A stretch of DNA of 64,000 nt from assembly GCA_938015595.1 (NCBI GenBank), contig CALLPI010000013.1:29793-93792 (forward strand), given 5' to 3'. This DNA is from an uncultured Saprospiraceae bacterium. GTDB taxonomy: Bacteria; Bacteroidota; Bacteroidia; Chitinophagales; Saprospiraceae. Positions within the stretch are counted from its first letter, which is position 1. Each line of letters opens with the position of its first letter. The position numbers were made by a program, and so were the translations under genes. Shown piece by piece: positions 18,688-27,958 of the stretch. Below the pieces are notes generated by a model. That model saw only the letters and a list, made by a program, of their open reading frames with translations, searched no databases and was not told where the DNA came from.

Positions 18688-20865
18688 TTAAAGATTTTGC
18701 TTGAGAAAATCTGTTATTTTAGAGAAAAGATGCAAGCGGGTGTTACCGCCAAAGATGCCGTGGTCGCGGTTGGGGTAAAACACAGATTCAAATGGCTTGT
18801 TGGCATCCACCAGCGCGCGTACCATTTCGGCGGCGTTTTGGAAGTGCACGTTGTCGTCAGTCATACCATGCACCAGCAGGTACTTGCCGCGCAGGCGGTC
18901 AGCGAAGTTTACAGGCGAATTATCTTCGTAGCCCTTGGGGTTTTCCTTGTCGGTACGCATGAAGCGCTCGGTGTAGGCGGTGTCGTACCACTTCCAATTG
19001 GTGACGGGCGCCACAGCAATGGCTGCTTTGAACACATCAGCCCCTTTGAGAATGCATAGCGAGGCCATGTAGCCGCCGTAGCTCCAGCCGAAGATGCCGA
19101 TGCGGGCAGGGTCCACATAGGGCAGAGAGGCCAGGTATCGAGCGGCTTCAATTTGGTCCATAGTCTCGTACTTACCCAGTTGGAGGTAGGTCATTTTTTT
19201 GAACTCCTGCCCCCTGGCACCGGTGCCGCGGTTGTCTACACAGGCCACGATGTAGCCCTGCTGCGCTAGCATCTGAAACCACCAGTAGTTGGCGCCCTTC
19301 CATGCGTCGTTGACTTGCTGGCTACCCGGCCCGCCATACACATACATGAGCACAGGGTAACGAGTGCCTTCGCTCATCTGGCGGGGCTTGATCATCCAGC
19401 CGTTGAGGATGACGTTCTCGCTGGTTTGAAACTGGAAAAACGATGCCTCGCTCACACCATAATCTTGCTGTTTCTTGCGCAAGGCGGCATTATCTTCGAC
19501 GGGGCGCACCAGCTTGCCGTCTTGGTCAAACACTGCATAGGAAGGTGGAGTATTGATGGAAGAATGCGTGGCCACAAAATACTGGAAGGTACTGCTGAAC
19601 TGTGCGCTGTTGGTACCGCCTTGAGTTGCCAGGCGTTTTTCGGCCTTGCCTTCCAGGCTAGTGGCATAGACCTCACGCTCCATAGGGTTGCGTTTAGCTG
19701 CCTGATAATAGACCCACTGGTTGGCTTCGTCTACGCCGTACAACTGAGTGACCTCCCACTCGCCTTTGGTGATTTGCTGCAACTCATTGCCGCTCATGTC
19801 ATATAGATAAAGGTGTCGCCAGCCGTCTTTTTCGCTGCTCCACAGAAAACGGCGGCCATCGGCAAAGAAGTGCAGATCGTCCAGGAGGTTTTCATCTATG
19901 TAGTACGGATTCTGTTCGCGCAGGAGGGTAGAGACTTTACCGCTGCGCGCGTCGGCCAGAAAGAGGTGCAGGTCATTCTGGTGGCGGTTCAGGTGGGTAA
20001 TGCACAACTGGCTGGGCGTAGCCGTCCACTGGATGCGCGGCGTGTAGGAATCGGCCTCTACACCTAAAACAATGGGTTTGTTCTTACGGCTTTTTACATC
20101 GTGAATGAATACCTGTACGAGAGCATTGGCCTCGCCTACCTTAGGGTATTTGAAGGTCTGGTGCTCTGGATAAGCTTGGTTTGTGTAGAAGGTCATAGTA
20201 AATTCCTTGACTTGGCTCTCGTCAAAGCGCAGGAAGGCGAGATAGCGCCCATCAGGCGACCACTCATAGGCTCGCGTGAGGGCAAACTCCTCTTCATACA
20301 CCCAGTCGCTGGCTCCGTTGATGATGGCATTGGAGCGGCCGTCTTTGGTAGCCTGGATGGTTTTGCCCTTCACTAGTTCCTGATAGTACAGATTGTTACC
20401 ATATACAAAGGCCACTGCTGTGCCTTGGGGGTTGAACTGCGGGTACATAACGGCCTTAAGACCAAATACGGGGGTCATCTGACGGCTGGCACGGTCATAG
20501 ACAAATACTTTGGAGCGGCTGCTGTAGCGATAAATGCTCTGCATCTCCGACAGGATGAGTATCTTGTGCTCATCGGCACTAAAACTGTATCCATCTACCC
20601 TCCCATTGAACCCCGGCACGCTGTTCATAGCGGCAGCGTCAAAGATGGTTTCTACCAGATGGCCTGTAGTCAAGTCATAGCGATTGACCTTGCCCTGCTC
20701 CAGGCGGGCGTAATGGCGGCCGTCTTTGAGAAATTGAAACCCAGGCAACCCGCGCGCCGAAAAAGTGCCGCGCTGCCAAATGTCTTCCAGCGTAATGGGC
20801 TGCTGAGCAAAGGCAACGATGGGCAAAAGCAGAGCCATACTGCAGTACACGAAAAGGCGAAGCAT
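18688..20865 (-). CDS. Dipeptidyl peptidase IV (S9B family)
   Basis: This 725-residue exported serine peptidase removes X-Pro (or X-Ala) dipeptides from peptide N-termini. A signal peptide ends at VAFAQ. Residues about 40-480 form the beta-propeller, including the YEEEFA pair whose glutamates hold the substrate amino group. The catalytic domain shows GWSYGGYM (Ser near 596), HGMTDDNVHF (Asp near 671) and NRDHGIFG (His near 703). All three catalytic residues are intact and the length fits bacterial DPP-IV. A well-formed promoter lies at 20916-20944; ybjQ follows three bases after. Confidence 0.95.
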   Translation of the reverse strand: MLRLFVYCSMALLLPIVAFAQQPITLEDIWQRGTFSARGLPGFQFLKDGRHYARLEQGKVNRYDLTTGHLVETIFDAAAMNSVPGFNGRVDGYSFSADEHKILILSEMQSIYRYSSRSKVFVYDRASRQMTPVFGLKAVMYPQFNPQGTAVAFVYGNNLYYQELVKGKTIQATKDGRSNAIINGASDWVYEEEFALTRAYEWSPDGRYLAFLRFDESQVKEFTMTFYTNQAYPEHQTFKYPKVGEANALVQVFIHDVKSRKNKPIVLGVEADSYTPRIQWTATPSQLCITHLNRHQNDLHLFLADARSGKVSTLLREQNPYYIDENLLDDLHFFADGRRFLWSSEKDGWRHLYLYDMSGNELQQITKGEWEVTQLYGVDEANQWVYYQAAKRNPMEREVYATSLEGKAEKRLATQGGTNSAQFSSTFQYFVATHSSINTPPSYAVFDQDGKLVRPVEDNAALRKKQQDYGVSEASFFQFQTSENVILNGWMIKPRQMSEGTRYPVLMYVYGGPGSQQVNDAWKGANYWWFQMLAQQGYIVACVDNRGTGARGQEFKKMTYLQLGKYETMDQIEAARYLASLPYVDPARIGIFGWSYGGYMASLCILKGADVFKAAIAVAPVTNWKWYDTAYTERFMRTDKENPKGYEDNSPVNFADRLRGKYLLVHGMTDDNVHFQNAAEMVRALVDANKPFESVFYPNRDHGIFGGNTRLHLFSKITDFLKQNL

Positions 20866-20915
20866 GATGATACATGTTTTTTGAAAAGGCGAAGGTAGGG
20901 ATTTCTTTTAGACGC

Positions 20916-20944
20916 CAAAACTACCTGCGGCCGGTTCTATGCAA
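20916..20944 (-). promoter_or_regulatory. Promoter of the DPP-IV gene
   Basis: On the minus strand a TTG (20942-20944) is followed after 18 bases by TAGTTTTG (20916-20923). Both fit the Bacteroidota -33/-7 pattern, and the start codon lies about 50 bases on. The TTG falls inside one copy of the GCAAAGGAGGCA repeat. Confidence 0.6.
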
Positions 20945-21120
20945 AGGAGGCAGAGGCTGCGCTGCCAACTACCAGGATACCAATTTTTGCAAAGGCCGCC
21001 GACTTGCAGCTCGCAGCTTGTGGCTTGCCACTCTCACACCAATTCCCGCAAAGGAGGCAAAGGCAGTTTTAGTGCTCGTTTTTAGTTCGTGACTTACAGT
21101 CCATGGCTCGCAGCTCCATG
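20941..21120. repeat. Repetitive intergenic stretch with GCAAAGGAGGCA repeats
   Basis: The 12-mer GCAAAGGAGGCA occurs at 20941-20952 and 21049-21060, and again far away at 36405-36416. Between and after the first two lies low-complexity sequence made of cycling GCAGCTCGCAGCTTGTGGC-type words. There is no gene between 20866 and 21261; the stretch also holds the promoters of DPP-IV and the sigma factor. Confidence 0.5.
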
Positions 21121-21222
21121 GCCGCTGCACAATTTTATAGCAAAAGCTTACACCTTTAGTGAACTCATTTAGTTTTTTATAGTTTTATTATTAAAAATAA
21201 ATAGTAATACTTTCAAAAAACA

Positions 21223-21230
21223 TATATTTG
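21223..21230 (+). promoter_or_regulatory. -7 promoter box of the ECF sigma gene
   Basis: The bases read TATATTTG, a perfect TAnnTTTG. The region before it is AT-rich without a clear TTG. A start site near 21237 would give a 25-base leader before the ATG at 21262. Confidence 0.6.
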
Positions 21231-21261
21231 CACATTACTTCACTTAAATATACACCACACC

Positions 21262-21795
21262 ATGTCGCACTTTGAGTTCACGCACCACTTTAGCCGCTTT
21301 GAGAGCATCTTGCGTGCTTTTGCTGTACGGCTCACACAAGACGAAACGGAGGCTCAGGATCTGATGCAGGAAACTGCCTACAAAGCCTTCAAATACCGGA
21401 GTTTGTACCAGCCCAAGACCAACCTGCGCGCCTGGCTAATGACCATAATGCGCAACACATTTATCAATCAGTACCGTCAACGCAAGCGCCGCCATACCAT
21501 CCAGCACCGCACAGAGAGCGACGTGTTGCTCAACTCCAGCGCCAACGCTGTAAATAATACTGCCCCCGGCGCCATTACATTTGATGAACTATACGCTATT
21601 GTGGAGCAACTCGAAGACTGGGTGCGCATTCCTTTCCTGATGCACTATCAGGGTTTCAAATACGAGGAGATTGCCGAGCAACTGAGCATACCGCTGGGCA
21701 CGGTGAAAAGCCGCATATACTTTGCGCGCAAGAAGTTGCAGGGAGCGGTAAGCCAACTGTATAAAGAAAATGAAATTGCCGACCTACTAAATTAA
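21262..21795 (+). CDS. ECF-type RNA polymerase sigma factor
   Basis: This 177-residue protein is a sigma-70 family factor of the ECF group. Region 2 is visible in DETEAQDLMQETAYKAF and NLRAWLMTIMRNTFINQYR. Region 4 is in FLMHYQGFKYEEIAEQLSIP followed by LGTVKSRIYFARKKL, the recognition helix-turn-helix. No anti-sigma gene sits beside it; a TetR-type regulator follows 55 bases downstream on the same strand. The regulon is unknown. Confidence 0.93.
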   Translation: MSHFEFTHHFSRFESILRAFAVRLTQDETEAQDLMQETAYKAFKYRSLYQPKTNLRAWLMTIMRNTFINQYRQRKRRHTIQHRTESDVLLNSSANAVNNTAPGAITFDELYAIVEQLEDWVRIPFLMHYQGFKYEEIAEQLSIPLGTVKSRIYFARKKLQGAVSQLYKENEIADLLN

Positions 21796-21850
21796 TCCAG
21801 TTGATGTGGATATGGGTACCACCTGCTGAGATCATACAAAATACGGAGCT

Positions 21851-22681
21851 ATGGAGTCCTTTTCAATTGAGTTGCAGATCAATCCGAAGCTATATTTGCG
21901 CAACCCTCAAAGGAGTGACGTAGGGCGTCGCATACTCAAGCACAGCATCTTACTCATTGACGAAATTGGCCTGGAGCGCTTCACCTTCAAAAAGCTGGCA
22001 CAGAAAATAGACTCTACCGAGGCGGGCATCTACAGATATTTTGCCAACAAGCAGATGCTGCTACTATATCTTGCCAACTGGTATTGGGAGTGGATGAAAG
22101 TGCACATCAACCTCTCGGTACATAATATTGATCATCCTGTGGAACGCCTGCGCAGGGCTATTGCTGCGGTAGTCAACACTGCCAAACGAAATACCAACGT
22201 AGAATTTATTGACGAGGACATACTGCATCGCATTGTCGTAGTGGAAGGCACCAAGGTTTATCATCACAAAAGCGTAGATGAGCAAAACAAGGAAGGCTAC
22301 TTTGCAGCCTACAAAACCTTATGCACCCTCCTGGCCGACATTATATTGGCGGTAAATCCTAACTTTCCCTGGCCGCGCGCATTGGCTACCAATATTTTGG
22401 AAATGGCCAGCAACCATGTGTACTTTGCCCTACATCTACCACGCCTTACCGATGTAAAAGCAGGACCGGATACCTTGGAGCAGGTCACCCGACTTATAGA
22501 GGCTTTTACGCTCAGCTTGCTCAATGTTCTTACTTCCGAAAACCGTGTTGAAGTAAACGGAGACGCCCCGACAGAACCGTTACTACCGCGCAATGGCCAA
22601 CCCTATTCCTCTGCCGCCCGAATCAACGGCAACGACCAGACACACACCTTGTCGCCCTTTGACGAATATCTTCATCTGTAA
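21851..22681 (+). CDS. TetR/AcrR-family transcriptional regulator
   Basis: This 276-residue protein carries an N-terminal helix-turn-helix of TetR type at about residues 25-75, with ILKHSILLIDEIGLERFTFK, then KLAQKIDSTEAGIYRYFANK. The larger C-terminal part is helical and should bind a ligand and dimerise. A serine/asparagine-rich tail of about 40 residues follows. It lies between the sigma factor and the SPFH lipoprotein gene and is probably in one transcript with the latter (22-base gap). Confidence 0.87.
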   Translation: MESFSIELQINPKLYLRNPQRSDVGRRILKHSILLIDEIGLERFTFKKLAQKIDSTEAGIYRYFANKQMLLLYLANWYWEWMKVHINLSVHNIDHPVERLRRAIAAVVNTAKRNTNVEFIDEDILHRIVVVEGTKVYHHKSVDEQNKEGYFAAYKTLCTLLADIILAVNPNFPWPRALATNILEMASNHVYFALHLPRLTDVKAGPDTLEQVTRLIEAFTLSLLNVLTSENRVEVNGDAPTEPLLPRNGQPYSSAARINGNDQTHTLSPFDEYLHL

Positions 22682-22703
22682 ATCTAGTAAAACCACTACT
22701 CTT

Positions 22704-23558
22704 ATGAAAACAATATCTTTTCGAATTGGGCTCCTGGCCATTCTGGCTATTTTGATCCTGCCATCATGTATTGTGGTACGCCAGGGAGAAGTGGGCGTAA
22801 AGCGCACGCTGGGTCGGTATAAGGATCAACCCTACACTGAGGGATTAAAAGTATTCAACCCTTTCATCAGTACCTTTGTGCGCGTACCCACACAAACCAT
22901 AAACCTGGAAGTAGCGCTCAACTTACCTTCGCGTGAGGGGCTGACTATCCAGTCGGAGGTATCTATTCTGTACAGCGTGATTCCGCGCAAAGCACCTGAC
23001 CTGCTGCGCAATGTAGGCCGCGAGTACGAGCGCAGCATCATTCTGCCAGTATTCCGCTCTGCCGTAGCCGACGTGACCGCCCGTTTTGATGCCAAAGACA
23101 TGCACACTGGCGAGCGCGGCACCATAGAAATGGCTATCCGAGACCAAATGGCTAAGCTGCTGGTAGATCGCGGCATTGTAATAGAGGCCGTGCTGCTTAA
23201 GAGCATCGTGCTACCAAGGAGCCTGTCAAGGGCTATTGAAGAAAAACTAGAAGCCGAGCAAGCTGCCCAGCGCATGGAGTTCGTACTACAGGAAGCCCGA
23301 CGCGAAGCCGAGCGCAAGCGCATCGAAGCCGAGGGCGTACGCGATGCCCAAAATATCATTGCTGAAGGCCTCAGCCCTATCCTTGTACAATACCGTTCTA
23401 TCGAGGCCTTCCTGGAGTTGGCCAAGTCCCAAAATGCCAAAGTTATCATTACTGATGGCAAAGCACCTGTGATGATGAACGTGGATGCCGATACCACACC
23501 CTCCGTACCGGCCATACGAAATACCGGTACTTCTAGTAGTATGTCAAGAAGCAACTAA
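22704..23558 (+). CDS. SPFH/prohibitin-family lipoprotein
   Basis: The 284-residue protein is a prohibitin-like SPFH protein. These form large membrane-bound rings that organise membrane patches and restrain proteases. Its N-terminus ends in LILPSC, so Cys22 is a plausible lipid anchor, unlike the membrane helix of most prohibitins. The SPFH domain follows (GEVGVKRTLGRYKD, then ARFDAKDMHTGERGTIE and LLKSIVLPRSLSRAIEEKL), with a charged coiled coil (EAEQAAQRMEFVLQEARREA) and LSPILVQYRSIEAF near the end. I chose the ATG at 22704 because upstream frame overlaps the TetR gene. A terminator follows. Confidence 0.9.
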   Translation: MKTISFRIGLLAILAILILPSCIVVRQGEVGVKRTLGRYKDQPYTEGLKVFNPFISTFVRVPTQTINLEVALNLPSREGLTIQSEVSILYSVIPRKAPDLLRNVGREYERSIILPVFRSAVADVTARFDAKDMHTGERGTIEMAIRDQMAKLLVDRGIVIEAVLLKSIVLPRSLSRAIEEKLEAEQAAQRMEFVLQEARREAERKRIEAEGVRDAQNIIAEGLSPILVQYRSIEAFLELAKSQNAKVIITDGKAPVMMNVDADTTPSVPAIRNTGTSSSMSRSN

Positions 23559-23580
23559 GGCGAAGGGTAATTGTTTTGAG

Positions 23581-23619
23581 GTGGATTGCAATCTACATAG
23601 ATTTGCAATCCACTTTTTT
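23581..23619 (+). terminator. Intrinsic terminator after the SPFH gene
   Basis: A stem of 14 base pairs with one bulged base (GTGGATTGCAATCT at 23581-23594 against its complement at 23599-23613) closes a four-base loop and is followed by six T. It separates the sigma/TetR/SPFH unit from the ABC exporter, whose start at 23651 lies just beyond. Confidence 0.85.
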
Positions 23620-23650
23620 ATGCCTCATCCTCACACAAACACCACACGCA

Positions 23651-25399
23651 ATGGCCGATACTCCGGGATTCAGCTCTATAAAGCGATTTTTCAAACTGCT
23701 ACAGCTTGATCGCAAAGATATAGGCTACATTTACATATATGCTGCCTTTGAAGGCCTGATTGCACTTAGCTTACCACTGGGGATACAGGCGATTATTGGC
23801 CTAATTGCCGGGGGTGCAATATCTGCTTCACTCATCTTATTGGTGGCAGCAGTGACTATGGCGACCGCTATGTCGGGTATTCTGCGCATCATGCAGATTA
23901 CGGTCATGGAGAACATTCAGCGTCGCATCTATACGCGTTCGGCCTTCGACATTGCCTACCGCATTCCGCGTTTCCGCGTTGAGCTGCTCTCGCGCCACTA
24001 TGCGCCTGAGTTGATGAATCGCTTCTTTGACACCTTAACCTTGCAAAAAGGTATTCCTAAAATCATCATTGACCTCTCCACTGCGGGCATCCAGATTTTT
24101 TTCGGGCTGATCCTCATCTCTTTTTATCACCCATTTTTTGCTTATTTTGGCGTAGGCTTACTGGTGTTTCTCACTGTGATTTTCCGATTCACGGGGCCAC
24201 CAGGGCTAGCCACCAACCTCTTGGTATCCAAGTACAAATACGAGACGGCCTACTGGCTAGAGGAAGTGGCGCGCTCTATGACCACCTTCAAACTAGCTGG
24301 TGAAACGGATTACCCTCTCAAAAAGACGAACTACTACGTCAGCAAATACTTAGACTGCCGCAAGACTCACTTCGGCATCCTGCTGTACCAGTACGGCTCA
24401 TTCGTATTGCTCAAGTCGGTAATTACGGCAGCGTTCCTGCTGTTGGGGGCTTACCTGGTCATACAGAACCAAATCAACATTGGCCAGTTTGTGGCTGCCG
24501 AGATCGTAGTACTGCTCACCATTAGCTCTGTGGACAAGATGATCCTAAGCATAGAAACCATCTACGACGTACTTACCGGCCTGGAGAAACTGGGCTTTGT
24601 GACCGATCTGCCCATTGAGGACGATAGCGGTATCCGCTTTGACGAAATTGACAAGGGCGTCGGGTTGAGCGTGAAGATTCAAGACCTCAACTTCACCTAC
24701 GAAGGCAGCGCCAAGCCTGCGCTGCGCAACATCAACCTGGAAATTGCCTCTGGCGAGCGCGTGTGTATCGCAGGCTACAACGGCGCAGGCAAGTCCACTC
24801 TGGTACAGATCATCTCCGGGTTGTACAGCAACTTTGGCGGTATCGTCGCTTACAACGGATTCCCTTTCAAAAACCTGAACATGGTCAGCTTGCGTGAACA
24901 CATCGGCGATTATTGCACTCAGGAAGACATCTTCCGAGGTACTATCCTAGAGAACATCACCATCGGCCACAAAGACGTTACCATAGAAGATGCGCTTTGG
25001 GCAGCCGAAAAAATGCACCTGCATGCTTACGTAAGCCAACTGCCTGAGGGCTACAACACCCTACTAAATTCAGAAGGGACCAACATTGCACAAGGCGCTC
25101 GCACCAAGATCATCCTGGCCAGAGCCATAGCTACCAAGCCCAAGTTGTTGGCTATGGAAAGTTTTTTGCGCGGCCTGGACCAAAATGATCGCGCGGAAAT
25201 TGCCGAGTTTCTGACCGACCGCGCCAACCCCTGGACTTTCGTCGCTGTTTCCAATGATCCGGTGTTAGCTGCCCGATGCGACAAGGTGGTCATCCTCAAA
25301 GAAGGCGTCATGGTAGCGCAGGGCACATTTGACGAAATTTCACAAACTGAACATTTTGAAAAAGTATTCAAGGTATCTGAACTCGACTTGCTGACCTGA
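23651..25399 (+). CDS. ABC exporter with degenerate ATPase domain
   Basis: This 582-residue half-transporter has a membrane domain (residues about 20-310, six helices) and a C-terminal ATPase domain. It lacks a C39 peptidase domain. Walker A is intact (GYNGAGKST, near 375-383) and a Q-loop Gln sits near 424. The signature is NIAQGAR where LSGGQ is expected, Walker B reads LLAMES so the aspartate is Met while the following Glu is kept, and the H-loop is SNDP with Asn in place of His. The HlyD gene follows after 37 bases, so together they look like an exporter pair for a peptide or protein. ATP hydrolysis may be weak or absent. I chose ATG 23651, just past the terminator. Confidence 0.88.
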   Translation: MADTPGFSSIKRFFKLLQLDRKDIGYIYIYAAFEGLIALSLPLGIQAIIGLIAGGAISASLILLVAAVTMATAMSGILRIMQITVMENIQRRIYTRSAFDIAYRIPRFRVELLSRHYAPELMNRFFDTLTLQKGIPKIIIDLSTAGIQIFFGLILISFYHPFFAYFGVGLLVFLTVIFRFTGPPGLATNLLVSKYKYETAYWLEEVARSMTTFKLAGETDYPLKKTNYYVSKYLDCRKTHFGILLYQYGSFVLLKSVITAAFLLLGAYLVIQNQINIGQFVAAEIVVLLTISSVDKMILSIETIYDVLTGLEKLGFVTDLPIEDDSGIRFDEIDKGVGLSVKIQDLNFTYEGSAKPALRNINLEIASGERVCIAGYNGAGKSTLVQIISGLYSNFGGIVAYNGFPFKNLNMVSLREHIGDYCTQEDIFRGTILENITIGHKDVTIEDALWAAEKMHLHAYVSQLPEGYNTLLNSEGTNIAQGARTKIILARAIATKPKLLAMESFLRGLDQNDRAEIAEFLTDRANPWTFVAVSNDPVLAARCDKVVILKEGVMVAQGTFDEISQTEHFEKVFKVSELDLLT

Positions 25400-25436
25400 A
25401 TCGTTTCAAAATCCGATTCCTCAAAGCCATAGCCTT

Positions 25437-26816
25437 ATGCTGAATATATCTGAAAACTCCATCATTGGCAAAATTGATACCCGAAAGTACAGCGCTTTCA
25501 GCCGGATGGACCTGGCCAAAAGCCACGCTTTGTTTACTCGATGGTTAGCGCTGGCGCTGGTATTGTTCATCCTATTCCTGATGCTGCCCTGGACGCAAAA
25601 CATCCAGGCACGCGGGCAGGTTACAACGCTAAAACCTGAACAGCGCCCACAGTTCATCCCCTCGGCCATAGCTGGGCGTATCGAAAAATGGTACGTACAG
25701 GAAGGCCAACTGGTGCGTAAAGGCGATACTATTGTATGGATTTCTGAAATCAAGGCAGAGTACTTCGACCCCTTACTTGTGGAGCGCACCGAGAAACAGG
25801 TAATAGCCAAAGAAGGTTCTATGCGCGCCTACGCCAACAAAGCCGAAGCACTGGACAACCAAATTGCCGCCATGCGCAACGAATTGGAGTTCAAACAGCG
25901 ACAACTGCGCAATAAAATAGACCAGGCGCGCTTCAAAATTGCCGCCGACAGCGCCGACCTCACCCAGGCCATCATCCAAGACTCCGTGGCCCGCATCCAG
26001 TACCGACGCACTCAAGCACTCTTTGAGCAGGGCCTTGAGCCACGCACCAAAGTAGAAGACCGCCGCGTAAAACTCCAGGAAACCGAAGCCAAAGTGGTGG
26101 CAGCTCGCAACAAGCTCGATGCCAGCCGTAACGACCTGAGCATTGCCCAACTGGAGCTCAGTACCGTGCAATACGAGTACAATCAGAAAATAGCCAAAGC
26201 AGAATCAGAGCGCTTTGCCACCCTATCTTCACTGTACGACACCGAGGCCGGCGTCAATAAACTACGCATCGAATCAGCCAACTATCGGCAACGCAGCACC
26301 TTCTACTATATTCTGGCGCCCCAGGATTGCTACATCACCAAAGCTATTACGCCCGGCATAGGCGAAACTGTAAAAGAAGGCGACCCCATTGTAAGTATTG
26401 TGCCTGCTGACTATCAGCTGGCTGTAGAACTCTATATCAACCCCATGGACTTGCCGCTCATCCACTTTGGCCAGGATGTCAGGTTCATCTTCGATGGCTG
26501 GCCAGCTTTTATCTTTAGTGGCTGGCCAGGGCAGTCATTCGGCACCTATAGTGGCCAGGTAGTGGCTATTGACAATATGATCAGCGACAACGGCAAGTAC
26601 CGCATCCTCATCACACCAGGGCCAAACGACAAGCCCTGGCCTAAGGAACTGCGCCCCGGCTCTGGTGCAAAAGGCATCGCGTTGCTCAATAACGTACAAC
26701 TCTGGTACGAACTCTGGAGAAAGCTCAATGGATTCCCGCCAGATTTTTATACGCCCAAAAAAGACAAAGAAGAGGACAAGCTCAAACGAAAAGCGCCGGC
26801 CAAGTCGTTGAAGTAA
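25437..26816 (+). CDS. HlyD-family periplasmic adaptor
   Basis: This 459-residue membrane-fusion protein would link the preceding ABC exporter to an outer-membrane channel. One membrane helix is at about residues 34-52 (WLALALVLFILFLMLPW). The first half of the lipoyl domain follows (GRIEKWYVQEGQLVRKGDTI), then a long coiled coil from about 120 to 275, then the second lipoyl half and beta domain (ITPGIGETVKEGDPIVSIVP). The C-terminal 25 residues are lysine-rich. No TolC-type gene is in the window, so an unlinked channel must be used. Confidence 0.9.
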   Translation: MLNISENSIIGKIDTRKYSAFSRMDLAKSHALFTRWLALALVLFILFLMLPWTQNIQARGQVTTLKPEQRPQFIPSAIAGRIEKWYVQEGQLVRKGDTIVWISEIKAEYFDPLLVERTEKQVIAKEGSMRAYANKAEALDNQIAAMRNELEFKQRQLRNKIDQARFKIAADSADLTQAIIQDSVARIQYRRTQALFEQGLEPRTKVEDRRVKLQETEAKVVAARNKLDASRNDLSIAQLELSTVQYEYNQKIAKAESERFATLSSLYDTEAGVNKLRIESANYRQRSTFYYILAPQDCYITKAITPGIGETVKEGDPIVSIVPADYQLAVELYINPMDLPLIHFGQDVRFIFDGWPAFIFSGWPGQSFGTYSGQVVAIDNMISDNGKYRILITPGPNDKPWPKELRPGSGAKGIALLNNVQLWYELWRKLNGFPPDFYTPKKDKEEDKLKRKAPAKSLK

Positions 26817-26887
26817 CGACTATCGCAGGACGTTTTATCCACTCATACAGCTGTTTAAGCCAAAAATAAAAAATAATTGCATCCGCC

Positions 26888-27922
26888 ATGAAATATATAC
26901 TTTTGACTGCTATTGCAGCACTAAGTTTTGGCCTACTCAGTTGCCACACCAAATCATCCACGCCACACATGAACGATACTTCCACTCAACGACCTGCCTA
27001 TGCCTTGGTCATTCATGGCGGGGCCGGCACGATTCGCCGCGAAAACATGCCCCCAGACAAAGAAGCCGAGTATATGGCTGCACTCAACCAAGCGTTGGAC
27101 ATCGGCGAGCAATTGCTGCAAAATGGCGCTCCGGCTACAGATGTAGTAGAAGCCGTGGTAGTGTTTTTGGAAGATACGCCTTTGTTCAATGCCGGCAAAG
27201 GCTCAGTATTCACCAACGATGGGCGCAACGAGTTGGACGCCTCCTTCATGAACGGCGCCACCCGCGAAGCCGGCGCAGTAGCTGGCGTGACTGTGGTGAA
27301 AAACCCCATACGCCTGGCGCGCGCCATCATGGATAAGTCACCCCATGTAATGCTGGCTGGCAGGGGTGCTGAGTTGTTTGCCATAGAACAAGGCTTGGAC
27401 ACTGTACCGCCAGATTACTTCTACACCCAGGAGCGCTGGGAAAGCCTACAACGCGCCAAAGAGAGAGAAAACAAAAGCTCTGGTGCAAACTTCCCACCGA
27501 CAGATTCCAAATTTGGCACAGTGGGCTGCGTAGCTTTAGATAAAAATGGTCATCTGGCGGCTGGCACTTCTACTGGTGGTATGACCAACAAACGCCACGG
27601 CCGCATCGGCGACGCGCCTATCATCGGTGCCGGCTGCTACGCCGACGATGCTTCCTGCGGCGTCTCAGCTACTGGTCATGGCGAGTACTTCATTCGCTAT
27701 ACCGTAGCCAAAGACATTGCCGCATTAGTAGAATACAAGGGACTTTCGCTGGCAGAAGCCGCTGACCTGGTCATTCATCAAAAGCTCAAAGCTGCCGGCG
27801 GTGAGGGTGGCGTCATTGCCATAGACAAACACGGCCGCATTGCTATGCCTTTCAACTCTGATGGTATGTACCGCGGCTATGCCAAGCCGGGAGAGCGAGC
27901 CGTAGCCATTTATCGTAAGTAG
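26888..27922 (+). CDS. Isoaspartyl peptidase/L-asparaginase (Ntn hydrolase), lipoprotein
   Basis: The 344-residue protein is a plant-type asparaginase that removes isoaspartyl residues from peptides and can deamidate asparagine. The precursor cleaves itself before a threonine, seen here in SKFGTVGCVALD (near residue 215), which becomes the nucleophile. GTSTGGMTNKRHGRIGDAPI and GAGCYADD carry the substrate-binding residues; the N-terminal FNAGKGSVFT is also typical. A signal ending FGLLSC points to lipidation at Cys19, so it acts in the periplasm or at the outer membrane. A YrdC-type gene follows after 36 bases. Confidence 0.93.
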   Translation: MKYILLTAIAALSFGLLSCHTKSSTPHMNDTSTQRPAYALVIHGGAGTIRRENMPPDKEAEYMAALNQALDIGEQLLQNGAPATDVVEAVVVFLEDTPLFNAGKGSVFTNDGRNELDASFMNGATREAGAVAGVTVVKNPIRLARAIMDKSPHVMLAGRGAELFAIEQGLDTVPPDYFYTQERWESLQRAKERENKSSGANFPPTDSKFGTVGCVALDKNGHLAAGTSTGGMTNKRHGRIGDAPIIGAGCYADDASCGVSATGHGEYFIRYTVAKDIAALVEYKGLSLAEAADLVIHQKLKAAGGEGGVIAIDKHGRIAMPFNSDGMYRGYAKPGERAVAIYRK

Positions 27923-27958
27923 CTTGTAAGCATCATAACCTTTCAATAGCTATTCATC

